From positions 372,001 to 436,000 of the forward strand of contig CP061275.1 of the NCBI GenBank assembly GCA_014622685.1: DNA of 64,000 nt, in the 5' to 3' direction. Position 1 is the first letter of the stretch; each line of letters starts with the position of its first letter. Shown here one piece after another: positions 30,014 to 39,605 of this stretch. The DNA comes from Buchnera aphidicola (Pentalonia nigronervosa) (GTDB lineage: Bacteria > Pseudomonadota > Gammaproteobacteria > Enterobacterales > Enterobacteriaceae). A program made the position numbers and the translations under genes. The notes below the pieces were generated by a model. It was not told the DNA's origin and searched no databases. It was given only the letters and a program-made list of their open reading frames with translations.

Positions 30014-30715
30014 TTACTTACGGTATTTACGATGTTGCTTTTTTGTTTTTATAGGTAGTTTTTCTAATTTTTCAATTTCTGTCATACCACCTAATATTTC
30101 ACCTTTAAAAATCCACACCTTTACCCCGATAACTCCATATGTGGTATACGCTTCTGAAGTACTATAATCAATATCTGCACGCATGGTATGCAATGGAACT
30201 CTACCTTCTCGATACCATTCTCTTCGTGCAATTTCTGCTCCTCCTAAACGACCACTAACTTCAACTTTTATCCCTTTTGCACCTTGTCGTATAGCGTTTT
30301 GTACCGATCGTTTCATAGCTCTTCGAAACATAACTCTGCGTTCTAATTGAGATGTAATATTATCTGAAACCAGTTTAGCATCTAATTCTGGTTTGCGCAC
30401 CTCAGATATGTTAATCTGAACCGGTACAGAAGTGATTTTTGCAATGGCAATCCTGAGTTTTTCAACATCTTCACCTTTTTTTCCAATAACAATTCCTGGT
30501 CTAGCAGTATAAATTGTAATACGAATACTTTTAGCAGGTCTTTCGATAACAATACGAGAAATAGATGCTTTTGATAATTCTTGTGTTAAAAATTGACGGA
30601 CTTGATGATCACTGTATAAATAATTAGAAAACTCTTTAGTATTTGCAAACCACACTGAATTCCATTTTTTTACTATACCTAGTCGCATGCCATGGGGATG
30701 TACTTTTTGACCCAT
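30014..30715 (-). CDS. rpsC: 30S ribosomal protein S3
   Basis: 233 residues, identical in length to E. coli. Contains the type II KH domain (ARPGIVIGKKGEDVEKLR) and C-terminal GRLGGAEIARREWYREG; with S4 and S5 it lines the mRNA entry tunnel. S10 operon gene. Confidence 0.97.
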   Translation of the reverse strand: MGQKVHPHGMRLGIVKKWNSVWFANTKEFSNYLYSDHQVRQFLTQELSKASISRIVIERPAKSIRITIYTARPGIVIGKKGEDVEKLRIAIAKITSVPVQINISEVRKPELDAKLVSDNITSQLERRVMFRRAMKRSVQNAIRQGAKGIKVEVSGRLGGAEIARREWYREGRVPLHTMRADIDYSTSEAYTTYGVIGVKVWIFKGEILGGMTEIEKLEKLPIKTKKQHRKYRK

Positions 30716-30734
30716 TATTTATTCTCCTGAAATG

Positions 30735-31067
30735 TTAACAATCAGATACAATAACAGTAATATGGCTAGTGCGTTTTAAAATACGATCCGCACGACCTTT
30801 CGCACGTGGCATCATACGTTTTATTGTTGAACCTTCATTAACAAAAACATTTTTTATTTTTAAGATATTTATATCAGAACCATTATTATGTTCTGCATTC
30901 GCTATAGCTGATGAAAGCACTTTTTTTACAATATTCGCTGATTTTTTTTTAGAAAATTTTAAAATATTTAATGCTTGCAAAACCTTTTTTCCACGTATTA
31001 AATTTGTAATTAAACGAATTTTTTGAGCTGAAGAACGAACTTGCAGGTGTCGCGCAAAAGTTTCCAT
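30735..31067 (-). CDS. rplV: 50S ribosomal protein L22
   Basis: 110 residues (E. coli 110). The tip loop reaching the tunnel wall is recognisable (RMMPRAKGRADRILKRTSHI). Lys/Ile enrichment is visible in the middle helices. S10 operon, between rpsS and rpsC. Confidence 0.97.
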   Translation of the reverse strand: METFARHLQVRSSAQKIRLITNLIRGKKVLQALNILKFSKKKSANIVKKVLSSAIANAEHNNGSDINILKIKNVFVNEGSTIKRMMPRAKGRADRILKRTSHITVIVSDC

Positions 31068-31084
31068 TTTTTACCTCTTTTTTG

Positions 31085-31363
31085 TTAACGTTTATTAATT
31101 TTTTTGTCAGCACTGTGTCCTCTATAAGTACGTGTTACAGAAAATTCTCCTAATTTATGACCTACCATTTCTTCGGTCACAAAAATTGGAATATGTTGAC
31201 GACCATTATGCACAGATATTGTCAAACCTACCATATTCGGAAAAATTGTTGAACGTCGCGACCAAGTTTTTATAGGTTTTTTATTATTACATGCTATTGC
31301 TTTTTCTACTTTTTTAAATAAACTAACATCAATAAAAGGACCTTTTTTAAGAGAACGTGGCAT
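31085..31363 (-). CDS. rpsS: 30S ribosomal protein S19
   Basis: 92 residues as in E. coli. Begins MPRSLKKGPFID; signature VGHKLGEFSVTRTYRGH near the C-terminus. Head protein next to S13. S10 operon gene. Confidence 0.97.
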   Translation of the reverse strand: MPRSLKKGPFIDVSLFKKVEKAIACNNKKPIKTWSRRSTIFPNMVGLTISVHNGRQHIPIFVTEEMVGHKLGEFSVTRTYRGHSADKKINKR

Positions 31364-31380
31364 AAAATTAACCTATATAA

Positions 31381-32202
31381 TTATTTACGACAATGATTTA
31401 AAATAAACTTTTCAGTACGTTTATTTCGTCTAGTTTTTTTTCCTTTAGTTTGTATTCCCCATGGCGTTACCGGGTGTTTACCAAAATTTTTCCCTTCACC
31501 ACCCCCATGAGGATGATCAATAGGGTTCATAGCTGTTCCTCGAACAGTTGGGCGTCTTCCTATCCAACGCGACGCTCCAGCTTTTCCCAAAACTTTTAAC
31601 ATATGTTCTGCATTACCTACTTCTCCTATAGTAGCTCTGCAATTAGATTCAGTTTTTCTTAGTTCACCAGATCGTAATCGTAAAGTAGCATACTGTTCAT
31701 TACATGCTACTACTTGAACATAACTACCTGCCGAACGAGCTATTTGACCGCCTTTTCCAGGTCTCATCTCTACATTGTGCACAATAGAACCAATGGGTAT
31801 TTTTATAATTGGTAACGTATTTCCTATTTTTATAGGAACATTTAATCCAGATGAAATTACATCACCTATTTTTAAATTTTTAGGAGCTAAAATATATTTT
31901 CTTAAACCATCTTTATACAAAATTAAAGCAATATTAGAAGAACGATTAGGATCATATTCAAATCGCTCTACCACGCCTTCTATATTATCTTTATTTCTTT
32001 TAAAATCTATTATTCGATATGCTCTTTTATGTCTACCTCCAATATGACGCGTCGTAATTCTTCCAACATTATTACGACCACCGCTTTTAGTATTTTTAGT
32101 CAAAAGTAAAGAATATGGTCTGCCAGTATACAATTTTTTATTAACAACTTTTATCGCATGACGACGACCTGGAGATGTTGGTTTACATTTCACAATTGTC
32201 AT
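31381..32202 (-). CDS. rplB: 50S ribosomal protein L2
   Basis: 273 residues as in E. coli, required for peptidyl-transferase assembly. The conserved C-terminal region includes RGTAMNPIDHPHGGGEGK with the His near 229 equivalent. S10 operon gene between rplW and rpsS. Confidence 0.97.
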   Translation of the reverse strand: MTIVKCKPTSPGRRHAIKVVNKKLYTGRPYSLLLTKNTKSGGRNNVGRITTRHIGGRHKRAYRIIDFKRNKDNIEGVVERFEYDPNRSSNIALILYKDGLRKYILAPKNLKIGDVISSGLNVPIKIGNTLPIIKIPIGSIVHNVEMRPGKGGQIARSAGSYVQVVACNEQYATLRLRSGELRKTESNCRATIGEVGNAEHMLKVLGKAGASRWIGRRPTVRGTAMNPIDHPHGGGEGKNFGKHPVTPWGIQTKGKKTRRNKRTEKFILNHCRK

Positions 32203-32216
32203 TCTTGATTCTCCAA

Positions 32217-32519
32217 TTACTCGGATTGTTTTATAAAATCTATATTATGTCCTTTTTTGACTTTTATATATGCTTTTTTCCAATTTTTTTGCTTAATAGT
32301 GCGATTAGATTGACGTTTTCTCTTACCTTTTATGTTTAAGGTTGTTACACTATCCACTTCTATATTAAATATTTTTTTTACTGCATTGTTAATTTCGTGT
32401 TTAGTCGAATTTTTCGCAACTTTTAAAACAACAGTATTAAATTTGTCGACTGATATAGATGCTTTTTCAGATATATGCGGTGCAAGTAATACCTTAAGCA
32501 ATCGTTCTTCAGATATCAT
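32217..32519 (-). CDS. rplW: 50S ribosomal protein L23
   Basis: 100 residues as in E. coli. Tunnel-exit protein that docks trigger factor and SRP; the docking-loop Glu region (LAPHISEKAS) is present. Start overlaps rplD stop by 4 bp. Confidence 0.96.
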   Translation of the reverse strand: MISEERLLKVLLAPHISEKASISVDKFNTVVLKVAKNSTKHEINNAVKKIFNIEVDSVTTLNIKGKRKRQSNRTIKQKNWKKAYIKVKKGHNIDFIKQSE

Positions 32520-33121
32520 GAAAGAATGTCCTCAATTTTTTTAATTGCTTTAATTGTTATAACAACATTTTCGAAATTAATTAAGCTAATTGGATCAATT
32601 GAATAAACATTTTTTACTTTTACAAAATATAAATTTCTTGAAGCAAGAATAAGATTCTTATCATCTTTTTCTGTAATAATGAAAACTTTATTTAAATTTT
32701 CATCTTGTAATTTTTTAATTAACATTTTCGTTTTAGGCATTTTCAATGAAAAATCTTCAAAAACTATTAATCGTTTTTTACGCGCTAATTCAGAAAAAAT
32801 GCTTTTTAAAGCACCGCGATACATTTTTTTATTAATTTTTTGACTATATTCTTTTGATTTAGCCGCAAATGTCACTCCACCAGAGCGCCAAATTGGGCTT
32901 CGAAAAGATCCTGCTCGTGCACGACCTGTTCCTTTTTGTTTCCATGGCTTTCTACCAGAACCGGATACCTCCGCTCGACTTTTTTGCGCTTTTGTGCCTT
33001 GACGATTAGATGCAGAATATGCAACAACTACCTGATGAATGAGAGATTGATTAAAGTCGCAATCAAAAATATTTGCAGAAACATTAATAACACCTTGAAT
33101 GTCTTTCACGGCTAATTCCAT
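32516..33121 (-). CDS. rplD: 50S ribosomal protein L4
   Basis: 201 residues as in E. coli. The extended rRNA-binding loop (GSGRKPWKQKGTGRARAGS) is intact. In E. coli free L4 represses the S10 operon through the leader RNA; the leader region here (34112-34343) shows only weak hairpins. Confidence 0.96.
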   Translation of the reverse strand: MELAVKDIQGVINVSANIFDCDFNQSLIHQVVVAYSASNRQGTKAQKSRAEVSGSGRKPWKQKGTGRARAGSFRSPIWRSGGVTFAAKSKEYSQKINKKMYRGALKSIFSELARKKRLIVFEDFSLKMPKTKMLIKKLQDENLNKVFIITEKDDKNLILASRNLYFVKVKNVYSIDPISLINFENVVITIKAIKKIEDILS

Positions 33122-33138
33122 ATTTTACTCCTTATTCC

Positions 33139-33768
33139 TCAAATTTTTACAGCCGGTTTAACAATAATATCGCTCCCAGTTGCGCCTGGAACCGCTCCTT
33201 TTACTAAAATGAGATTTTTATTTTCGTCAATTTTAATTACATTTAAATTTTGTATCGTAACTCGATTGTTTCCCAATTGACCTGCCATTTTTTTTCCTTT
33301 AAAAACTCTACCGGGTGTTTGATTTTGACCAATAGAACCAGGAACTCTATGAGACAACGAATTTCCATGTGTTGCGTCCTGAGTGCGAAAATTCCAACGT
33401 TTTACAGTACCACAAAATCCTTTTCCTTTTGAAATACCTGTAACATCGACTTTTTTTACATTTTTAAAAATATTTATTTGAATATTTTCACCAACGTTAA
33501 AATTTAAATTTTGAGAAATTCGAAATTCCCATAATCCACGTCCAGGAACAACACCTGATTTTAAAAAATGACCTGCTTGAGGTTTTTTTAACTTATTTTT
33601 TTTCTTCACTCCAGTAGTAATTTGAATTGCATGATAAAAATCGGTATTCATACTTTTTACTTGTGTGATTCTATTTTCTTGTAATTCAATTACTGTAACA
33701 GGTATTGCTGTTCCTTCTTGAGTAAAAATACGCGTCATGCCTAATTTCTTTCCAACTAAACCAATCAT
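33139..33768 (-). CDS. rplC: 50S ribosomal protein L3
   Basis: 209 residues as in E. coli. Motifs: GLVGKKLGMTRIFTQEG at the N-terminus and the loop reaching the peptidyl-transferase centre (HGNSLSHRVPGSIGQ, including the Gln that is methylated in E. coli). AAAGGT ribosome site upstream. Second gene of the S10 operon. Confidence 0.97.
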   Translation of the reverse strand: MIGLVGKKLGMTRIFTQEGTAIPVTVIELQENRITQVKSMNTDFYHAIQITTGVKKKNKLKKPQAGHFLKSGVVPGRGLWEFRISQNLNFNVGENIQINIFKNVKKVDVTGISKGKGFCGTVKRWNFRTQDATHGNSLSHRVPGSIGQNQTPGRVFKGKKMAGQLGNNRVTIQNLNVIKIDENKNLILVKGAVPGATGSDIIVKPAVKI

Positions 33769-33799
33769 ATTAACACCTTTATATGTCTATATAACTATG

Positions 33800-34111
33800 T
33801 CATCCCAAGCTGATTTGTACATCAACACCAGCAGCAAGATCTAATCGCATAAGTGCATCAACAGTTTTTTCTGTAGGTTCAACTATGTCAATTAAGCGCT
33901 TATGCGTACGAATTTCATATTGATCTCGTGCATCTTTATTTACATGTGGAGATATTAAAATAGTAAAACGTTCTTTACGTGTAGGAAGAGGAATGGGGCC
34001 ACGCACTTGTGCTCCAGTTCTTTTAGCTGTTTCGACAATTTCGGTAGTAGATTGATCAATTAATCTATGATCAAAAGCTTTTAAACGAATGCGAATTCTT
34101 TGGTTCTGCAT
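33800..34111 (-). CDS. rpsJ: 30S ribosomal protein S10
   Basis: 103 residues as in E. coli (QNQRIRIRLKAFDHRLIDQ; VRGPIPLPTRKERFT). Besides its ribosomal role it is NusE, the boxA-binding antitermination partner of NusB, which fits the boxA-like site before 23S. First gene of the S10 operon; preceded by a 315-bp spacer. Confidence 0.97.
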   Translation of the reverse strand: MQNQRIRIRLKAFDHRLIDQSTTEIVETAKRTGAQVRGPIPLPTRKERFTILISPHVNKDARDQYEIRTHKRLIDIVEPTEKTVDALMRLDLAAGVDVQISLG

Positions 34112-34343
34112 TAGACCAGAACTCCAATATTATATATAAAAATGAAAAATTTACCTTCTCTCATAAATATGAAACAAGGAGAGTAGATGTAACTAATACA
34201 GTATGTAATCCTGATGATCACAGGAATGTTATACAAATTTAATATATATAGAAATAAAAATATTATAATATATATTTATGATTTTATTGTATTATAGTTA
34301 TATGAGTACAAAAACATATTATCAATATATCATATAAATAATC
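34112..34343 (-). promoter_or_regulatory. S10-operon leader and promoter region
   Basis: Gene-free stretch between the str operon terminator and rpsJ. Small symmetric elements are visible: a CTCTC/GAGAG hairpin at 34158-34183 close to rpsJ and a CCTG...CAGG element at 34210-34224. These could be leader hairpins. They do not obviously reproduce the E. coli L4-responsive leader. A promoter is expected in the AT-rich right part, but no single -10/-35 pair stands out. Confidence 0.4.
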
Positions 34344-34372
34344 AAGAAAAGAGCATTCTATACTCTTTTCTT
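34344..34372 (-). terminator. Probable terminator after tuf
   Basis: AAGAAAAGAG (34344-34353) and CTCTTTTCTT (34363-34372) form a perfect 10-bp stem with a 9-nt loop, about 55 bp after the tuf stop. On the minus strand the right arm itself ends in a T-rich TTTTCTTGATT. It separates the str operon from the S10 operon. Confidence 0.7.
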
Positions 34373-34426
34373 AATAAATTCAACTCAAGGTGCCAATATA
34401 AAAAAATCTGATCAATTTTTTAAGTA

Positions 34427-35611
34427 TTACGTTAATACTTTTGAAACTACTCCTGCGCCAACTGTACGACCTCCTTCGCGTATTGCAAATCGTAATCCAT
34501 CAGCCATTGCGATCGGATTAATTAAAGTTACAGTCATCTTTACATTATCTCCGGGCATAACCATTTCAACATCTTTTGGTAACTCAATTGAACCTGTTAC
34601 GTCAGTTGTACGAAAATAAAATTGAGGACGATAACCTTTAAAAAATGGTGTATGACGACCGCCTTCTTCTTTAGATAACACATATACTTCAGATTCAAAT
34701 GTCGTATGAGGATGAATACTACCTGGTTTTGATAATACTTGACCACGTTCAATTTCATCACGTTTTGTACCACGTAATAATATACCTACATTTTCTCCTG
34801 CACGTCCCTCATCCAATAATTTTCTAAACATTTCAACGCCAGTACAAATAGTTTTAGTCGTTTTTTTAATACCTACAATTTCTACTTCTTCACCAATTTT
34901 AATAATACCTCTTTCAACACGTCCAGTTACTACTGTACCCCGTCCTGAAATAGAAAACACGTCTTCTATTGGCAATAAAAAAGGTTGATCTATTGCTCTT
35001 TTAGGTTCTGGAATGTAATTATCTAAACACTTAGATAAATTAAAAATTTGCTCTTCCCATTCCGGTGCGCCTTCAAGTGCTTTCAAAGCAGATCCGCGAA
35101 TAATAGGAGTATCATCTCCAGGAAAATCATATTGTGTTAATAAATCACGAACTTCCATTTCAACTAATTCTAATAATTCTTCATCATTAACCATATCACA
35201 TTTATTAAGAAACACAACAATATACGGCACACCCACTTGTCTACCAAGTAAAATATGTTCACGTGTTTGCGGCATAGGTCCATCAGTTGCTGCAACTACT
35301 AAAATTGCACCATCCATTTGCGCAGCTCCAGTAATCATATTTTTGATATAATCTGCATGACCAGGACAATCTACATGAGCATAATGTCTAAATTCCGTAT
35401 CATATTCTACATGTGAAGTATTGATAGTAATACCCCGCGCTTTTTCTTCTGGTGCATTATCAATTTGATCAAAAGCACGTGCAGAACCACCATATTTCTT
35501 TGATAAAACAGTTGTAATAGCCGCAGTTAATGTCGTTTTTCCGTGATCTACGTGACCAATTGTTCCTACATTTATATGAGGTTTTAAACGTTTAAATTTT
35601 TCTTTAGACAT
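34427..35611 (-). CDS. tuf: Elongation factor Tu
   Basis: 394 residues, as in E. coli. Delivers aminoacyl-tRNA to the ribosome. G motifs: GHVDHGKTT near residue 18, DCPGHADY near 80 and NKCD near 135; the catalytic His in PGHAD is present. Ribosome site AAGGAAG. Last gene of the str operon, 64 bp after fusA. No second tuf copy is in this window. Confidence 0.98.
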   Translation of the reverse strand: MSKEKFKRLKPHINVGTIGHVDHGKTTLTAAITTVLSKKYGGSARAFDQIDNAPEEKARGITINTSHVEYDTEFRHYAHVDCPGHADYIKNMITGAAQMDGAILVVAATDGPMPQTREHILLGRQVGVPYIVVFLNKCDMVNDEELLELVEMEVRDLLTQYDFPGDDTPIIRGSALKALEGAPEWEEQIFNLSKCLDNYIPEPKRAIDQPFLLPIEDVFSISGRGTVVTGRVERGIIKIGEEVEIVGIKKTTKTICTGVEMFRKLLDEGRAGENVGILLRGTKRDEIERGQVLSKPGSIHPHTTFESEVYVLSKEEGGRHTPFFKGYRPQFYFRTTDVTGSIELPKDVEMVMPGDNVKMTVTLINPIAMADGLRFAIREGGRTVGAGVVSKVLT

Positions 35612-35675
35612 AATATACTTCCTTAATCAAGATATTTTTTAAAAAAAATTATTATATATATTCTATAATAAAATT

Positions 35676-37784
35676 TTATTTTTCCCGTTTTTCAATAATC
35701 ATGTTAGCGATATTAGCAGGAGCTTCCGTATACTTTAAAAATTCCATAGAATATGATGCTCGTCCTTGTGTTTGAGAACGTAAATCAGTAGCATATCCGA
35801 ACATTTCAGATAATGGAACGCAAGCTTTAATAATTTTTCCAATAATTAAATCTTGCATACCCTCAATTACTCCTCTTCGTCGATTTAAATCACCTATAAC
35901 ATCTCCCATATAATCATCTGGTGTTTCAACTTCTACTTTCATAATTGGCTCTAATAAAATTGGACGTGCTTTTTTAAAACCATTTTTAAATGCTATCGAA
36001 GCAGCTAACTTAAAAGCTAACTCTGATGAATCAACGTCATGGTAAGACCCAAAGTAAAGACGTACACCTATATTGACAACAGGATACCCTGCTAAAGGAC
36101 CAGATTTTAATTGCTCTTGAATTCCTTTATCAATTGCAGAAATAAATTCATTTGGTATTACCCCTCCTTTTATATCATTAATAAAAGTATATCCTGCATT
36201 TCCTGATGTTAATGGAAATAACTCAATAACAACATGGCCATATTGACCCCGACCACCAGATTGTTTAATATATTTTCCCTCAACATTTTGTACATTGTCT
36301 AGAATTGTTTCACGATATGCTACTTGAGGTTGACCGACATTTGCATCAACATTAAATTCACGTTTCATACGATCAATAATAATTTCTAAATGTAATTCAC
36401 CCATTCCCGAAATAATTGTTTGATTGGATTCTTCGTCAGTCCGTACTCGAAAGGATGGATCTTCTTTTGCTAAACGATTTAATGCAATTCCCATTTTCTC
36501 TTGATCGACTTTTGTTTTAGGTTCTACAAAAATTGAAATAACTGGTTCAGGAAATTCCATACGTTCTAAAATAATAGGATTGTTCAAATCGCATAAAGTA
36601 TCACCAGTAGTAACATCCTTTAATCCAATAGCTGCTGCTATGTCTCCTGCATGTACCACTCTAATTTCTTCTCTCTTATTTGCATGCATTTGTACAATTC
36701 TACCAAATCGTTCTCGTTTTGATTTTGTAGAATTCAAGACAGTATCTCCAGATTTTACTATACCTGAATATACGCGAAAAAAAGTTAAATTACCCACAAA
36801 TGGATCATTAGCCACTTTAAACGCTAGCGCGGAAAAGGGTGCATTATCATCTGATATTCTTATTTCAGGAACATCAATATTTTTACTTACAACTCCATGT
36901 ATATTTTGAATATCATTAGGTGCAGGAAGATACTCAATAATTGAATCTAATAATGTCTGCACACCTTTGTTTTTAAAAGCAGAGCCACAAGTTATAAGCA
37001 CAATCTCGTTGCTCAGTGATCGTTCCCTTAATGCACATTTGATGTCGCTTTCAGATAACACAATTCCATTTAAATATTTTTCCATAAGATGTTCATTGGA
37101 CTCTACTGCAGATTCAATTAAATTTTGATGCCACTGTTCTGATAATGCAATCATTTCACCAGGAATATCATTATAGATAAAAGTTATACCTTGATCTGAT
37201 TCCTGCCAATAAATCGCTTTCATTTTAATTAAATCCACAACACCAGAAAATTTTTCTTCTGCACCAATAGGTAACTGTAAAGGTACAGGATTTGCACCTA
37301 ATCGTGTTCGCATTTGATTTACTACGTGTAAAAAGTTTGCACCTATACGATCCATTTTATTAACGAATGCTATTCGTGGAATATTATATTTATTTGCTTG
37401 ACGCCATACTGTTTCTGACTGAGGTTGAACTCCACCGACTGCACAATACACCATAACAGCACCATCTAAAATGCGCATAGAACGTTCGACTTCAATAGTA
37501 AAATCAACATGACCTGGAGTATCAATAATATTAATGCGATGCGACTTAAATTGTTTTGCCATGCCACTCCAAAAAGCAGTAGTAGATGCTGACGTAATTG
37601 TAATGCCTCGTTCTTGTTCTTGTTCCATCCAGTCCATGGTAGCTGCTCCGTCATGCACCTCACCAATCTTATGATTAATTCCTGTATAAAATAAGATTCT
37701 TTCAGTCGTGGTAGTTTTTCCTGCATCTATATGAGCACTAATTCCAATATTGCGATACTGAGAAATGGGAGTAATACGAGACAT
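35676..37784 (-). CDS. fusA: Elongation factor G
   Basis: Translocase GTPase, 702 residues from ATG 37784 (E. coli 704). G motifs: AHIDAGKTT, DTPGHVDF and NKMD; domain IV and C-terminal LRSQTQGRASYSMEF are intact. The start at 37784 (MSRITPISQYRNIG) has AAGAGA at good spacing; an ATG two codons earlier is too close to it. Str operon. Confidence 0.97.
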   Translation of the reverse strand: MSRITPISQYRNIGISAHIDAGKTTTTERILFYTGINHKIGEVHDGAATMDWMEQEQERGITITSASTTAFWSGMAKQFKSHRINIIDTPGHVDFTIEVERSMRILDGAVMVYCAVGGVQPQSETVWRQANKYNIPRIAFVNKMDRIGANFLHVVNQMRTRLGANPVPLQLPIGAEEKFSGVVDLIKMKAIYWQESDQGITFIYNDIPGEMIALSEQWHQNLIESAVESNEHLMEKYLNGIVLSESDIKCALRERSLSNEIVLITCGSAFKNKGVQTLLDSIIEYLPAPNDIQNIHGVVSKNIDVPEIRISDDNAPFSALAFKVANDPFVGNLTFFRVYSGIVKSGDTVLNSTKSKRERFGRIVQMHANKREEIRVVHAGDIAAAIGLKDVTTGDTLCDLNNPIILERMEFPEPVISIFVEPKTKVDQEKMGIALNRLAKEDPSFRVRTDEESNQTIISGMGELHLEIIIDRMKREFNVDANVGQPQVAYRETILDNVQNVEGKYIKQSGGRGQYGHVVIELFPLTSGNAGYTFINDIKGGVIPNEFISAIDKGIQEQLKSGPLAGYPVVNIGVRLYFGSYHDVDSSELAFKLAASIAFKNGFKKARPILLEPIMKVEVETPDDYMGDVIGDLNRRRGVIEGMQDLIIGKIIKACVPLSEMFGYATDLRSQTQGRASYSMEFLKYTEAPANIANMIIEKREK

Positions 37785-37899
37785 GATCATTCTCTTACAT
37801 GTTTATATTTTAAAAAATGAAGCTTGATGAGCTTATTTAAGATAATCTCTTTGATATAATTCAAAAAGCAATTTAAAAGAATCTAAATTTTCATACAAT

Positions 37900-38370
37900 T
37901 TACCAACGATAATGAGCAAATGCTTTATTCGCTTCTGCCATACGATGCACTTCTTCTTTTTTTTTCACTGATGCTCCTTTATTTTCTAAAGCGTCGTATA
38001 ATTCATTAGATAAACGTAACGCCATTGATTTGTCCAGTCTCTTTCGTGCAGATTCTACAATCCAACGCATGGCTAAGGCATTTCTTCTAACTGGACGTAC
38101 TTCTACAGGAACTTGATACGTTGATCCACCAACACGACGAGATTTGACTTCTACTATTGGACGTACATGCTCTAAAGCTAATTCAAATACTTCTATTTCT
38201 GTTTTATGTGTACGCTGAGATAATAATTTTAATGCAGTATATACAATCGCTTCTGCAATAGATTTTTTTCCATCAATCATTAAAATATTTATAAATTTAG
38301 CTAATAGTTCTGAAGAAAATTTTGGATCTGGTAATATCTTTCGAATATGAACGATACGACGACGTGACAT
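37900..38370 (-). CDS. rpsG: 30S ribosomal protein S7
   Basis: 156 residues from ATG 38370 (MSRRRIVHIRKI). Head-assembly protein at the E site; signature DPKFSSELLAKFINILMIDGKKS. In-frame sequence up to 38424 is intergenic. In E. coli S7 represses the str operon through the rpsL-rpsG spacer; here that spacer is about 65 bp. Confidence 0.96.
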   Translation of the reverse strand: MSRRRIVHIRKILPDPKFSSELLAKFINILMIDGKKSIAEAIVYTALKLLSQRTHKTEIEVFELALEHVRPIVEVKSRRVGGSTYQVPVEVRPVRRNALAMRWIVESARKRLDKSMALRLSNELYDALENKGASVKKKEEVHRMAEANKAFAHYRW

Positions 38371-38435
38371 AATAAAACCCTTTTCCAATTGAAACATAAA
38401 AATATAATAAGACAATATTGCCATTGCACAATACT

Positions 38436-38810
38436 TTAAACTTTTACTTTCTTGACTCCATATTTTGATCTACTTTTTTTTCTATCTTTAACACCAGCAC
38501 AATCTAATGATCCTCTGACAATATGATATCGTACGCCAGGTAAATCTTTTACACGTCCACCTCGCATTAAAACCACAGAATGCTCTTGTAAATTATGACC
38601 TTCACCACCTATATATGCGGTCACTTCAAAACCATTTGTTAATCGAACGCGACATACTTTTCTTAATGCTGAATTAGGTTTTTTAGGTGTAGTAGTATAA
38701 ACGCGTGTGCACACACCTCTTTTTTGAGGATTACCATTCAAAGCAGGAACGTTACTTTTTATTACTTTTCGTGAACGAGATTTTCGGACCAATTGATTAA
38801 CTGTGGCCAT
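38436..38810 (-). CDS. rpsL: 30S ribosomal protein S12
   Basis: 124 residues as in E. coli. Decoding-centre loops TTPKKPNSALRK and GGRVKDLPGVRYH carry the Lys residues found in streptomycin-sensitive ribosomes. First gene of the str operon; 118 bp after tusB, as in E. coli, where the tus genes precede rpsL. Confidence 0.97.
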   Translation of the reverse strand: MATVNQLVRKSRSRKVIKSNVPALNGNPQKRGVCTRVYTTTPKKPNSALRKVCRVRLTNGFEVTAYIGGEGHNLQEHSVVLMRGGRVKDLPGVRYHIVRGSLDCAGVKDRKKSRSKYGVKKVKV

Positions 38811-38928
38811 ATAAATAATACTCCTATTTTTACATGTGTTTTGAAATTATAAACATAATATAAAATTAAAATGCTATTATGTAATTTTTTTAGAATTGGA
38901 AGATAAGATTAAATAACTCAGAAAAAAT

Positions 38929-39216
38929 TTACCAAGTCATTTGTGTTTTATGTTTAATTGTTAGTGACACGAAATGAATATAACTGATTAACGTAAATTT
39001 TTTAGAAATGTTTTTGTTGATTCCTCGAGCATAAACATCTTCTCGAATAATGTATAATTTTGCTGAAGAACATATTAATTTTTTTAAAAAAACATTATCA
39101 ATTAACGCAATTAATACGCCGTCTTGCAATGCTAAAAAATCATCTGTTTCTTTTAACATATTCATGATAAGAGAAAAATTAGTCTCAAAAGGAGATTTCA
39201 TTAAAACATGTAGCAT
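38929..39216 (-). CDS. tusB: Sulfur-relay protein TusB
   Basis: 95 residues as in E. coli. Small DsrH-like subunit of the TusBCD hexamer, which passes persulfide sulfur toward MnmA for 2-thiouridine at tRNA U34. Starts MLHVLMKSPFETN with an AAGGT ribosome site. Sequence is diverged, but position (after tusC, before rpsL) and length fix its identity. Confidence 0.9.
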   Translation of the reverse strand: MLHVLMKSPFETNFSLIMNMLKETDDFLALQDGVLIALIDNVFLKKLICSSAKLYIIREDVYARGINKNISKKFTLISYIHFVSLTIKHKTQMTW

Positions 39217-39227
39217 CTTAATTTACC

Positions 39228-39587
39228 TTAAAAATTTATAATTGCATCATAACTATCTAATTTCAATCGTAACAAATCTACGTCTAATATGTTTACATTT
39301 AATATAAAATTATGTTGTAAACTTAACCCTCTTTGTATTAATGACAATTTACAACAATATAAATCTTTAATGTCGTATAAAGACAAAATAGGAAAAGCGG
39401 CTGTATAATCGCGAGACAAAATATTTTCTGATCCAATATTTTTTTGTATTTGAAAAACACCATCATTGATAAAAAATACACTTATCTTGTTAATGATAGA
39501 GGAAATGCTAAAGATAGCATCTAATCCTTCTCTTCCAAGACTGGTTCCATGCGGTGCATGAGAAAAAACAAATGCAATTTCTTTCAT
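39228..39587 (-). CDS. tusC: Sulfur-relay protein TusC
   Basis: 119 residues as in E. coli (DsrF-like). FSHAPHGTSLGREGLDAIF is the recognisable N-terminal segment. Structural subunit of TusBCD without the catalytic Cys. Placed between tusD and tusB with short spacers, a compact operon. Confidence 0.92.
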   Translation of the reverse strand: MKEIAFVFSHAPHGTSLGREGLDAIFSISSIINKISVFFINDGVFQIQKNIGSENILSRDYTAAFPILSLYDIKDLYCCKLSLIQRGLSLQHNFILNVNILDVDLLRLKLDSYDAIINF

Positions 39588-39605
39588 AAAAATTAAAATA
39601 AAATA

